From Desulfobacterales bacterium (lineage in GTDB: Bacteria > Desulfobacterota > Desulfobacteria > Desulfobacterales > C00003060): a DNA stretch of 9,875 nt. The notes beneath the pieces are model-generated. The model had not been told where the DNA came from and did not search any database. It saw nothing but the letters and a program-made list of their open reading frames with translations. The position numbers and the translations under genes are program-made. Below, one piece after another: positions 1 through 6,598 of the stretch. Positions within the stretch are counted from its first letter, which is position 1. Every line of letters begins with the position of its first letter. The stretch lies in NCBI GenBank assembly GCA_030668505.1, contig DAOUTV010000043.1:1-9875 (forward strand), given 5' to 3'.

Positions 1-101
1 AGAAGACTGCGATTGGCTGCATTGACAACGGCCTCTGTATCCTGCTTCGTGATATCCCCCTGTATGAGTTCGAGTGCGGACGACCCGATCTTGACTTCCA
101 T
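1..101 (-). CDS. Macro-domain protein, N-terminal fragment (runs off left edge)
   Basis: Reading leftwards from an ATG at 101 gives 33 intact codons beginning MEVKIGSSALELIQGD. The fragment contains GDIT (about residues 15-18) followed by VVNAAN (25-30), the first ADP-ribose-binding elements of macro domains (Appr-1''-p processing, YmdB or O-acetyl-ADP-ribose deacetylase-like). Members bind or hydrolyse ADP-ribose derivatives, including mono-ADP-ribose on proteins or nucleic acids; which of these applies cannot be told from the fragment. A Shine-Dalgarno GGGAGGT lies about 9 nt before the ATG, supporting this start. The gene is on the same strand as the ribosomal cluster but beyond its terminator, so it is probably transcribed separately or by read-through. 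The catalytic loop and C-terminus lie outside the window. Confidence 0.8.
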   Translation of the reverse strand, partial: MEVKIGSSALELIQGDITKQDTEAVVNAANRSL

Positions 102-172
102 GTTGTCAGACCTCCCGGTTCCAAGTTTGGACAACTTCTTGAAAGGCTTCTAAAAGTTCCCAGAATAGTCAT
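102..172. other. Short intergenic stretch before the macro-domain gene
   Basis: These 71 bp separate the cluster terminator from the macro-domain start. They hold the macro gene's Shine-Dalgarno site. A promoter would be expected here, but I see no convincing -35/-10 pair on the minus strand. Confidence 0.4.
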
Positions 173-202
173 AAAAAAAAGGCAGCCTATGATGGCTAAC
201 CT
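173..202 (-). terminator. Rho-independent terminator after rplQ
   Basis: On the minus strand AGGTTAGCC (202-194) can pair with GGCTGCCT (187-180) around the six-base loop ATCATA, with one bulged T and one G-T pair, followed at once by eight T residues (180-173). It lies 63 bp after the rplQ stop, where the spc-alpha transcript should end. Confidence 0.8.
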
Positions 203-265
203 CTTTTATATTTCCTGTTGCGTCCGTAACACGGAGAAAATGGCAAGGGCTTCTTAAAACGTTGT

Positions 266-886
266 CTACTCTTTCTCCCCGCCCTCTTTGGCTTCAGGGG
301 CCTCCACATCTTCGGATACGGCCTCGGCTTCTTCATTGGCCTGCTTGCCTTCTAGCTCTGAGGGGACCTCTTTCTCCATTTCAGGCACGGTATCCTGCGC
401 TGCCTTCTCAGCGGCTTCGGCCTTTTTCGGCTTTTCCTTTCCTTTTGCCTTCACAGGTACCTGCTTTTTCGCTTTGTCGACTCCCTTCTTCGCTGCCGCA
501 GACTTCTTCTTTTTCCGTTCCTTCTTTTCTTTTGGAGCAATAAGCTCTACCAATGAAATGGGGGCTGCATCTCCTCGCCGTCTCCCCAGCTTAAAAACAT
601 TGGTGTAACCTCCGGCCCTGTCGCCGAAACAGCCCGGCGCTTCTTCGAAAAGTTTGTGAACCACTGTTTTGTCTCTCATCACTGCCAAGGCCTGCCGTCG
701 TGCATGGAGATCACCTCTTTTGGCCAAGGTAATCATGCGGTCAGCCCAGCGCCTCAACTCCTTGGCTTTGGCATCCGTCGTCTGAATCCGGCCATGTTCG
801 AAAAGGGAAGTCACCATGTTCCGGAACATAGCATTCCGATGGCTCCCTGTGCGGCCCAGCTTTTTTCCAGCTTTCTGGTGTCTCAT
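266..886 (-). CDS. rplQ: 50S ribosomal protein L17 with long charged C-terminal tail
   Basis: Large-subunit protein L17, the usual last gene of the alpha operon. Residues 1-118 are a complete L17 core: MRHQKAGKKLGRTGSHR at the N-terminus, the LFEHGRIQTT segment around 28-37, and GYTNVFKLGRRRGDAAP around 93-109. The protein is 206 residues, against about 115-130 for most bacterial L17. The extra 88 residues are low-complexity: 119-165 are rich in Lys and Ala, and 166-206 are rich in Glu. The tail is probably disordered. Its ATG overlaps the rpoA stop (ATGA, 886-883), so the two are likely translationally coupled; an AGGAG lies about 13 nt upstream. The core assignment is certain; the role of the tail is unknown. 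Confidence 0.97.
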   Translation of the reverse strand: MRHQKAGKKLGRTGSHRNAMFRNMVTSLFEHGRIQTTDAKAKELRRWADRMITLAKRGDLHARRQALAVMRDKTVVHKLFEEAPGCFGDRAGGYTNVFKLGRRRGDAAPISLVELIAPKEKKERKKKKSAAAKKGVDKAKKQVPVKAKGKEKPKKAEAAEKAAQDTVPEMEKEVPSELEGKQANEEAEAVSEDVEAPEAKEGGEKE

Positions 887-1914
887 GTATCGCTCTTTTC
901 TCCTTCTTCTTCCTCTTCGGCGGGTGGCACAAAGCCCTCAAGCTTCACGCCAAGAGACAGTCCCATTTCGGCCAGAACTTCTTTAATCTCATTCAGGGAT
1001 TTACGACCAAAATTTTTGGTCTTGAGCATCTCGGCCTCAGTTTTCAGGACCAACTCCCCAATATACTGGATGTTAGCATTCTTTAGGCAATTGGCAGAGC
1101 GAACCGAAAGCTCCAGTTCCTCGACACTCCGATAGAGGTTCTCGTTGATGGGCTTTTCCTCTTCTTCCGCTCCTTCAGGTTCAGGCTCAGGCTCTAATTC
1201 TTCATCAAAGTTGATAAAGACGTTCAACTGTTCTTTGAGTATCTTTGCCGCATATGCCACAGCGTCTTCCGGCACAACACTACTATCAGTCCATACTTCA
1301 AGGGTGAGCTTGTCATAATCGGTCTTTTGACCAACCCGCGCATTCCCGACCACATAGTTTACCCGCTTAATAGGTGAGAATACAGCATCTATCGGTATGG
1401 TGCCAATCGGATCGTTTTCATCTTTGTTCATGTCAGCCGGGACATAACCTTTGCCCGCCTTAGCCTTCATGCTCATATCTAGTTTTGCATCTTTTGACAG
1501 GGTTGCAATATGGTGCTCAGGGTTTAGTATCTCAATACCACCGTCAGTGAATATATCCCCCGCCTTAACCTCACATTCTCCAGAGGCTTCGATCCGAAGC
1601 TCGGTCGGCCCCGGATCAGACATTCGCAAGCGGACTTCTTTGAGATTCAAGATAATCTCGGACATGTCCTCAAGCACACCCGGTATGGCCGTAAATTCGT
1701 GCATGACGTTATCTGCCTTTACTGAGATAATGGCAGCCCCATGAAGTGAGGAAAGGAGGATTCTACGAAGCGCATTGCCGATGGTAATACCAAAACCCCT
1801 TTCAAGAGGCTCGCAGACAAACTTTGCGTAGGACGTAGTGTTTTCAGTAACCTCTATATCTCTCGATTTGATCAGCTCGCGCCAATTCATGTACATAAGA
1901 TCATTTGATAACAT
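883..1914 (-). CDS. rpoA: DNA-directed RNA polymerase subunit alpha
   Basis: Alpha subunit (343 aa): the dimer scaffolds assembly of beta and beta', and the C-terminal domain contacts UP-element DNA and activators. The N-terminal domain (about 10-236) includes the conserved FGITIGNALRRILLSS at 41-56 and the VNYVVGNARVGQKTDYD region at 186-201. The C-terminal domain (about 261-327) carries ELSVRSANCLK (268-278), whose Arg272 corresponds to the DNA-contacting Arg265 of E. coli, and the helix-hairpin-helix NFGRKSLNEIKEVL (301-314). The linker 238-254 is nearly all acidic and Pro (EELEPEPEPEGAEEEE), and the end (333-340) is acidic too. The start at 1914 is chosen because GGAG lies 8-9 nt upstream; the internal Met7 and Met9 have no such site. 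It is 66 bp from rpsD. Confidence 0.98.
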   Translation of the reverse strand: MLSNDLMYMNWRELIKSRDIEVTENTTSYAKFVCEPLERGFGITIGNALRRILLSSLHGAAIISVKADNVMHEFTAIPGVLEDMSEIILNLKEVRLRMSDPGPTELRIEASGECEVKAGDIFTDGGIEILNPEHHIATLSKDAKLDMSMKAKAGKGYVPADMNKDENDPIGTIPIDAVFSPIKRVNYVVGNARVGQKTDYDKLTLEVWTDSSVVPEDAVAYAAKILKEQLNVFINFDEELEPEPEPEGAEEEEKPINENLYRSVEELELSVRSANCLKNANIQYIGELVLKTEAEMLKTKNFGRKSLNEIKEVLAEMGLSLGVKLEGFVPPAEEEEEGEKSDT

Positions 1915-1980
1915 TCTTTATCTCCAAATTTGCATTGTATTCCAACGGGCGTCTGAACCGACTTGCCGTACTCACTTTCA

Positions 1981-2610
1981 TTACTTAGAATAAAGTTCCA
2001 CTATTAATTGTTCCTGGATCGGCATCGTCAATTCTTCCCGGTTTGGATAGGCCTTAACCGTCCCCCTGTAATGTTGCTTTGAAAGTTCAAGCCATGCCGG
2101 TATACCGCGCCGCACCACAGCGTCCATAGCATCGGAAATGACGGCTATCTTTTGACTCTTCTCCCGCACCTCTATTACGTCACCTACTCTTACAAGGTAA
2201 GATGGAATATTCATTTTTTTGCCGTTGACCATGAAATGGTTATGGCGTACTAACTGCCTGCCCTGTGCTCTGGCATCAGCAAATCCCAAACGATAGACCA
2301 CATTGTCCATGCGCCGTTCCAGAAAAATCAAAAGGTTGGTTCCGGTTATGCCTCGGGCACGTTCCGCTTTAGTGAATAAACCACGAAACTGGCCTTCCAG
2401 CAAACCATACATACGTTTGACTTTCTGCTTCTCGCGAAGTTGGATGCCGTAGTCGGAAACCTTTCGCCGTCGCCGCTGTCCGTGCTGACCTGGAGCATAC
2501 CCTCTACGGTCAAAGGCACATTTGTCAGAAAAGCATCGATCTCCTTTTAAAAACATCTTCAGGTCTTCGCGGCGGCACAGCCTGCATACCGAACCGATAT
2601 ATCGTCCCAA
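1981..2610 (-). CDS. rpsD: 30S ribosomal protein S4, zinc-binding form, TTG start
   Basis: Primary 16S rRNA-binding protein of the small subunit (209 aa, normal length); in E. coli it also represses the alpha operon. The N-terminus carries Cys9, Cys12, Cys26 and Cys31 (C-X2-C-X13-C-X4-C), the zinc site of the C+ form of S4. The RRKVSDYGIQLREKQKVKRMYG stretch (48-69) and the S4 RNA-binding domain (about 98-160) follow. The start must be the TTG at 2610: MGRYIGSVCRLCRR aligns with the family N-terminus, and AAAGGAGGA sits 5 nt upstream, overlapping the rpsK stop. The gap to rpsK is 13 bp. Confidence 0.97.
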   Translation of the reverse strand: MGRYIGSVCRLCRREDLKMFLKGDRCFSDKCAFDRRGYAPGQHGQRRRRKVSDYGIQLREKQKVKRMYGLLEGQFRGLFTKAERARGITGTNLLIFLERRMDNVVYRLGFADARAQGRQLVRHNHFMVNGKKMNIPSYLVRVGDVIEVREKSQKIAVISDAMDAVVRRGIPAWLELSKQHYRGTVKAYPNREELTMPIQEQLIVELYSK

Positions 2611-2615
2611 AATAG

Positions 2616-2624
2616 TCCTCCTTT
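2616..2624 (-). promoter_or_regulatory. Strong Shine-Dalgarno fixing the rpsD TTG start
   Basis: AAAGGAGGA on the minus strand, 5 nt before TTG 2610-2608. It touches the rpsK stop codon (TGA, 2626-2624), which suggests coupling. Confidence 0.8.
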
Positions 2625-3007
2625 CACACCCTGCGCCGTTTGGGTGGACGACAGCCGTTGTGCGGATTTGGGGTAACGTCTTTGATCAAAACAACATTAA
2701 ACCCTGTTGCCTGAAGGGCACGTAAAGCAGCCTCCCGGCCTGCACCCGGCCCCTTTACATAGACCTCAACATTTCTCATCCCGTGTTCCATGGCCTTCTT
2801 GGCGGCATCCGCCGCCGCTAGCTGGGCGGCAAAAGGGGTACTTTTCCGCGAACCCTTAAAACCCTGCGTCCCCGCACTGGACCATGCCACCACATTACCC
2901 ACAGGATCAGTAATGGTCACGATAGTATTATTGAAGGTAGACTGGATATGGGCTATCCCGTTTGGGATGTTCTTCTTTTCTTTCTTTTTTCGAGAGGGCT
3001 TTGCCAT
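2624..3007 (-). CDS. rpsK: 30S ribosomal protein S11
   Basis: Platform protein of the 30S subunit, near the mRNA exit and the S6-S18 site (127 aa, usual length). Family hallmarks are FNNTIVTITD at 25-34, the GFKGSRKSTPFAAQ loop at 49-62, VKGPGAGREAALRAL at 84-98, and the C-terminal HNGCRPPKRRRV (116-127) with the Asn-Gly that forms isoaspartate in E. coli S11. The turn before it reads VTPNPHNG, where TPIPHNG is the more usual form. The ATG at 3007 has an AGGAGG about 14 nt upstream that overlaps the rpsM stop; the spacing is somewhat long. The N-terminus is lysine-rich, as is common. Confidence 0.98.
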   Translation of the reverse strand: MAKPSRKKKEKKNIPNGIAHIQSTFNNTIVTITDPVGNVVAWSSAGTQGFKGSRKSTPFAAQLAAADAAKKAMEHGMRNVEVYVKGPGAGREAALRALQATGFNVVLIKDVTPNPHNGCRPPKRRRV

Positions 3008-3025
3008 GATGTGCGTATATTCCTC

Positions 3026-3397
3026 CTATCTTTTTCTCTTTTTTACAACACTGCGACGTGGCCCCTTCCGGGTCCTGGCGTTTGTGCTCGTTCGCTGCCC
3101 ATGAACCGGAAGCGATTTTCGGTGCCTGAGACCACGGTAGCACCCCAGTTCCATTAGTCGCTTCACGTTCATAGATACTTCAGTGCGAAGCTCTCCTTCG
3201 ACTTTGTAGCTGTTATCAATGATATTACGGATGGCCGCAACCTGGTCTTCGCCTAATTGATCGGTTTTTGTATCAAAATCAATTCCGGCCTCCCGTAATA
3301 TCTTCCTCGATGTACCACGCCCTATCCCATAAATATATGTTAGGCCTATCTCGGCCCGTTTGTTTTTCGGCAAATCAACGCCTGCAATCCGTGCCAA
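3026..3397 (-). CDS. rpsM: 30S ribosomal protein S13, TTG start
   Basis: Head protein of the 30S subunit (123 aa), contacting the P-site tRNA and the B1 bridges to L5. Recognised by MARIAGVDLPKNKR at the start, the helix-two-turn-helix region GIGRGTSRKIL (24-34), YRGLRHRKSLPV (87-98) and the basic tail NARTRKGPRR (106-115). His99 lies in LPVHGQRT, where LPVRGQRT is commoner. The start is the TTG at 3397: it gives the family-standard N-terminus and has GGGAGGGA immediately upstream at 3411-3404. It is preceded by a 165-bp gap holding a repeat element (3441-3552). In E. coli the leader of this gene is the target of S4 repression. Confidence 0.98.
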   Translation of the reverse strand: MARIAGVDLPKNKRAEIGLTYIYGIGRGTSRKILREAGIDFDTKTDQLGEDQVAAIRNIIDNSYKVEGELRTEVSMNVKRLMELGCYRGLRHRKSLPVHGQRTSTNARTRKGPRRSVVKKRKR

Positions 3398-3403
3398 AAG
3401 TTA

Positions 3404-3411
3404 TCCCTCCC
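3404..3411 (-). promoter_or_regulatory. Shine-Dalgarno fixing the rpsM TTG start
   Basis: GGGAGGGA on the minus strand; the GGAGG core (3410-3406) is 8 nt before TTG 3397-3395. No in-frame ATG gives an N-terminus matching the S13 family. Confidence 0.75.
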
Positions 3412-3440
3412 GTCAGTTTCGTTATTCGTCCGATGCACCA

Positions 3441-3552
3441 TTCATTAACAGAGTGTCTAAAGCTAAAAGAGCAAAACCAATCTTAACACATAATTTCTTT
3501 ACATTCTTAACTTTAGCTCACCTTAGGCACTTTAGACATTTTAGCTCACTTT
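3441..3552 (-). repeat. Intergenic repeat copy A (rpmJ-rpsM gap)
   Basis: About 112 bp related to the element at 9253-9365 in the same orientation. By hand alignment, 3451-3480 matches 26 of 30 positions and 3511-3552 matches 39 of 42, while the centre is poorly conserved and differs by 1 nt in length. Two near-copies of TTTAGCTCACTTT (3512-3524 and 3540-3552) lie 28 bp apart, as in the other copy. The arms 3452-3463 and 3520-3531 can pair in minus-strand RNA at 11 of 12 positions, two of them as G-U. It starts 10 nt after the rpmJ stop and ends about 30 nt before the rpsM Shine-Dalgarno. I do not recognise the family. Confidence 0.8.
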
Positions 3553-3562
3553 CTTTCACGAC

Positions 3563-3676
3563 TTATCCTTGCCTTTGCTTATGTCTCTTATTCTCGCAAA
3601 TGACTCTCACAATCCCCTTACGACGAATAATCTTACACTTGCTGCACATCTTCTTAACCGATGACCTTACTTTCAT
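3563..3676 (-). CDS. rpmJ: 50S ribosomal protein L36, zinc-binding form
   Basis: A 37-residue protein read from the ATG at 3676: MKVRSSVKKMCSKCKIIRRK, then GIVRVICENKRHKQRQG and TAA at 3565-3563. It has the complete zinc ribbon of the C+ form of L36: Cys11, Cys14, Cys27 and His32. Length is typical (37-38 aa). GGGGGA lies about 5-6 nt upstream of the ATG. L36 binds 23S rRNA late in 50S assembly. It sits 35 bp after map, with no infA between them, and is followed by the repeat-bearing gap before rpsM. Confidence 0.97.
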   Translation of the reverse strand: MKVRSSVKKMCSKCKIIRRKGIVRVICENKRHKQRQG

Positions 3677-3711
3677 CTTCTTCCCCCATTAATCGGTTCT
3701 TCTTTGGGCAT

Positions 3712-4470
3712 TTATGCGCTCCCGTCTGTAGTACTCAAGACAACCGGCCCATCTTCTGTAATGGCAACGGAATGTTCAAAATGGGCCGACAAACTCCCAT
3801 CTTTAGTTACTGTTGTCCATCCATCTTCTAAGGTCTCTACCTCATAGCTGCCGACATTAACCATTGGCTCAATAGCCAGAACCATGCCTGGTTTCAAACG
3901 AATCCCCAGGCCCGGCTTACCATAGTTAGGTACTTGAGGGTCCTCATGCAATGCCTTCCCTATCCCATGTCCTACAAATTGCCTGACAACCGAACACCTG
4001 GCTGCCTCCACATGACTCTGAATAGCATGGGAAATATCAGACAACCGTTTACCTGGCACTGCCTGCTCAATTCCTAAGAAAAGGGCCTTTTGGGTGGTTT
4101 CTATTAACTCCTGCGCAACATTCGATACCGTGCCCACAGGCACTGTAATGGCAGAATCCCCATAATAACCATTATATAAAATACCGAAATCCATGCTAAG
4201 TATATCCCCTTCCTCAAGGGGACTCATAGACGGAAAACCGTGGACAACTTGTTGGTTAACTGATGTACACAGGCTATACGGATAACCACGATATCCCTTA
4301 AAGGCAGGTTTGGCGTTTCTCGCAAGGGCCAGCTCCTCGGAAATCCTGTCCAGTGTGAACGTATCAGCGCCATGTTCGACTTTTTGTCGCAAAATTTCAA
4401 GGATCTCTGCAACAATGAAATTGCTCTGGCGGATCTTTTCAATCTCGCTGGGAGACTTTAAGATAACCAT
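3712..4470 (-). CDS. map: Methionine aminopeptidase, type I
   Basis: Removes the initiator methionine from nascent proteins when the second residue is small; acts at the ribosome exit. The protein is 252 aa, the usual size of a short type I bacterial enzyme without an SH3-binding or zinc-finger extension. All five metal ligands are present: Asp94 (SMDFG), Asp105 (YYGDSA), His168 (VGHGIG), Glu201 (AIEPM) and Glu232 (HFEHSV), plus the active-site His77 (VVHGFP) and His175. The start at 4470 has AGGGGA 10 nt upstream and gives the standard N-terminus. It follows secY with a single base between, so adk, which often separates them, is missing. Confidence 0.98.
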   Translation of the reverse strand: MVILKSPSEIEKIRQSNFIVAEILEILRQKVEHGADTFTLDRISEELALARNAKPAFKGYRGYPYSLCTSVNQQVVHGFPSMSPLEEGDILSMDFGILYNGYYGDSAITVPVGTVSNVAQELIETTQKALFLGIEQAVPGKRLSDISHAIQSHVEAARCSVVRQFVGHGIGKALHEDPQVPNYGKPGLGIRLKPGMVLAIEPMVNVGSYEVETLEDGWTTVTKDGSLSAHFEHSVAITEDGPVVLSTTDGSA

Positions 4471-4471
4471 G

Positions 4472-5782
4472 TCAATGTCGTCCCCTAATGGCCCCTCCTT
4501 TTTTCATGAAACCCTCGTAGTGTCGAGCCAGCATGTGGCTCTCCATTTGACTGATAGTATCTATAGCCACACCCACTACGATCAAAAGGGCAGTACCACC
4601 GAAGTAAAAAGGAACGTTAAACTTGGCAATCAGTACCGTCGGCAATACACAAACCGTTGATACGTATATGGCCCCGCCAAAGGTTATGCGTGTAAGCACC
4701 CTGTCGATATAGTCGGCTGTGCGCTTGCCGGGTCTGATACCGGGAATATAGCCTCCGTGCTTTTTCATATTGTCAGCCACATCAACAGGGTTGAAAGTAA
4801 CTGCAGTATAAAAATAACAGAAAAAAATGATAAAGCCGACAAACACAAGGTTGTATACTAAGCCTCCGGGTGCCATGGCCTGGGCAACGCTTTGCATCCA
4901 CGGGACCGTTATGAAGTTGGCTACCGTGGCTGGAAACATAATGATAGAAGACGCAAAAATGGGCGGAATCACACCCGACGTATTAATCCTAAGAGGCAGA
5001 TGAGTGCTCTGGCCGCCGTACATCCTGCGGCCAACAATCCTTTTGGCATATTGTACAGGAATCCGCCGTTGGCCCCGCTCCACAAATATGATAATCCCTA
5101 CAATGACGACCATTAGCACGACTAACACCAACACCAGAAATGCCCCCATCTCGCCGGTTCTCATCAGACGAAAGGTGTTGCCAATAGCACTCGGCATACG
5201 CGCCACAATACCTGCAAATATGATAAGAGATATCCCATTGCCGATTCCCCGTTCAGTTATCTGCTCCCCAAGCCACATAATAAAGGCCGTACCGGCGGTC
5301 AGGGTAAGCACTGTCATGAGCCGAAAGCTCCAGCCGGGATCGGCAACTACTGCCGCGCCGCCGGGTGCGCTCATACTCTCAAGCCCGATGCTGATTCCAA
5401 ACCCCTGGATTATACTTAGAACAACCGTGCCGTAGCGTGTATACTGGGTAATTTTTTTTCGCCCGGACTCTCCTTCCTTGGATAGTCTGTCTAGGTGGGG
5501 AATGACCACAGTGAGAAGCTGCAATATAATCGAAGCGCTAATATACGGCATGATCCCCAGAGCAAATACTGAAAGCCGCTCAAGGGCACCACCCGAAAAC
5601 ATGTCAAACATCCCCAAAAGAGTACCCTTGGCACGGGCAAAAAACGTAGCAAGGGCATCTGCGTCGATCCCTGGTGTTGGCACTGCACATCCGATACGAT
5701 ATACCATCAACAGGCCAAAGGTACACAGAATGCGCTTTTTTAACTCGGGAATCTTAAATACATTTTGAAAACCACCGATCAT
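4472..5782 (-). CDS. secY: Preprotein translocase subunit SecY
   Basis: Channel subunit of the SecYEG translocon in the inner membrane (436 aa, usual length). Ten hydrophobic segments can be seen, roughly at 18-36, 71-95, 116-136, 153-171, 181-199, 212-234, 270-290, 308-330, 366-386 and 390-410. Signature regions are present: GIMPYISASIILQLL (76-90, second segment) and LGEQITERGIGNGISL (171-186). The cytoplasmic loop 337-356 carries GIRPGKRT with Arg350, which corresponds to the essential Arg357 of E. coli. The short segment around 51-66 is the likely plug. The ATG at 5782 has TAAGG 7 nt upstream, in which the TAA is the rplO stop, suggesting coupling to L15. Confidence 0.98.
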   Translation of the reverse strand: MIGGFQNVFKIPELKKRILCTFGLLMVYRIGCAVPTPGIDADALATFFARAKGTLLGMFDMFSGGALERLSVFALGIMPYISASIILQLLTVVIPHLDRLSKEGESGRKKITQYTRYGTVVLSIIQGFGISIGLESMSAPGGAAVVADPGWSFRLMTVLTLTAGTAFIMWLGEQITERGIGNGISLIIFAGIVARMPSAIGNTFRLMRTGEMGAFLVLVLVVLMVVIVGIIIFVERGQRRIPVQYAKRIVGRRMYGGQSTHLPLRINTSGVIPPIFASSIIMFPATVANFITVPWMQSVAQAMAPGGLVYNLVFVGFIIFFCYFYTAVTFNPVDVADNMKKHGGYIPGIRPGKRTADYIDRVLTRITFGGAIYVSTVCVLPTVLIAKFNVPFYFGGTALLIVVGVAIDTISQMESHMLARHYEGFMKKGGAIRGRH

Positions 5783-5791
5783 AGAAGGACC

Positions 5792-6271
5792 TTAGTTCGC
5801 TCCGCTCACAACTGGAGTATTGGAGTGGTTATTCGTTATCTCCACCCGTCCTCCAACTGCCTCGAGTTTGGCCCGTGCTGCATTGCTGCACCGGTCTACC
5901 TTCAGCACCAGCGGATAGTCAATTGTACCTTGGCCTAAGAGTTTGACGCCATCCGAGTTTCGTCTGACCATGCCTTCGGCCGTCAGCACGGCTTTGTCCA
6001 CCACCGAACCTTTTTCAAACCGTCCCAGATCACGAATGTTGACAATTGCAAATTCCTTCCTAAAAATATTGGTGAATCCCCGTTTGGGCAGCCGGCGCTG
6101 CAAAGGCATCTGCCCCCCCTCATATCCGGGCCTTATGTTGCCACCTGAGCGGGACTTTTGGCCCTTGGTCCCCCTGCCTGCAGTCTTGCCGTATCCCGAG
6201 CCTGGTCCGCGGCCAAGCCGTTTAACAGCTTTGCGCGCCCCCCTCGGGGGTGACAGCTCATTCAGTTTCAT
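5792..6271 (-). CDS. rplO: 50S ribosomal protein L15
   Basis: Large-subunit assembly protein L15 (159 aa, slightly longer than the usual 144-150). The N-terminal half is the Gly/Arg-rich extension that enters 23S rRNA: KRLGRGPGSGYGKTAGRGTKGQ at 17-38, GGNIRPGYEGGQMPLQRRLPKRGF at 43-66. The C-terminal globular part ends in SNAARAKLEAVGGRVEI (129-145), the region of the L15 signature. The extra length is the Asn/Ser-rich end. The start at 6271 lies inside the end of rpmD (14-nt overlap) and has GAGGAGA 7 nt upstream. Confidence 0.98.
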   Translation of the reverse strand: MKLNELSPPRGARKAVKRLGRGPGSGYGKTAGRGTKGQKSRSGGNIRPGYEGGQMPLQRRLPKRGFTNIFRKEFAIVNIRDLGRFEKGSVVDKAVLTAEGMVRRNSDGVKLLGQGTIDYPLVLKVDRCSNAARAKLEAVGGRVEITNNHSNTPVVSGAN

Positions 6272-6455
6272 CGGTCTTCTCCTCTACTTCCAACATATGG
6301 GACACCTTTCGAATCATTCCCTGGACCGTAGGAGTGTCTTTCAAAACAACCGTCTTGTTCAACTTTTTCAATCCCAAGCTATGGACTACCCTTCGATGTT
6401 TCTCAGGTCTACCTATCATGCTCTTTTTTAACGTTATGCTAAGTGTCTTGGGCAT
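6258..6455 (-). CDS. rpmD: 50S ribosomal protein L30
   Basis: Small large-subunit protein of 65 aa: MPKTLSITLKKSMIGRPEKH opens the first strand and helix, and LGLKKLNKTVVLKDTPTVQGMI is the conserved core, with LGL..L..TV typical of L30. The C-terminus (VEEKTDETE) is a short acidic addition. I start it at the ATG at 6455, with GGGGAAAGGG about 5 nt upstream. A TTG 12 codons earlier (6491) is in frame but adds a non-conserved segment and has no better site. It is preceded by an unusual 143-bp gap after rpsE and overlaps rplO by 14 nt. Confidence 0.96.
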   Translation of the reverse strand: MPKTLSITLKKSMIGRPEKHRRVVHSLGLKKLNKTVVLKDTPTVQGMIRKVSHMLEVEEKTDETE

Positions 6456-6598
6456 ATGACCCTTTCCCCATACAAAATTGAAATGGCACAATAGTCACAT
6501 TGTGAACTTAGTGCCCTACATGGACACCAGATAGTGGACACGGCCCATCCTATGGATAGGAAACCATTACGCAAAAGTGGAAAACCCGAAACGTTTAA
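6456..6598 (-). other. Gap between rpsE and rpmD with short repeats
   Basis: A 143-bp non-coding gap, whereas rpsE and rpmD are normally adjacent. On the minus strand it contains GTGTCCA twice, 14 bp apart (6541-6535 and 6527-6521), a hairpin CACAAT-GTGACT-ATTGTG (6504-6487), and CCTATCCATAGG (6558-6547) able to form a very short inverted repeat. The last 20 bp hold the rpmD ribosome-binding site. It may be a worn remnant of an inserted element or a processing site; nothing decides between these. Confidence 0.45.

Noticed and set aside
262..608. Open frames on the plus strand opposite rplQ
   Set aside because: They are antisense to the low-complexity L17 tail, are Ser/Phe/Pro-rich with no family resemblance, and lack ribosome-binding sites.
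1915..1980. Possible third repeat copy before rpoA (ACTCACTTTC near 1970)
   Set aside because: Only about ten bases resemble the repeat, with no arms, and the piece runs into the rpsD end. Too short to support.
5004..5435. A 143-codon plus-strand frame inside secY
   Set aside because: It is the complement of a well-conserved SecY coding region and shows no domain or ribosome-binding site.
6456..6491. TTG start for rpmD 12 codons upstream
   Set aside because: The added residues are not conserved in L30, and the ATG at 6455 has a strong purine-rich site directly before it.
6547..6574. Possible minus-strand promoter (TTGCGT, 16 bp, TAGGAT) in the rpsE-rpmD gap
   Set aside because: Only three and four of six positions match the sigma-70 consensus; such matches are expected by chance.
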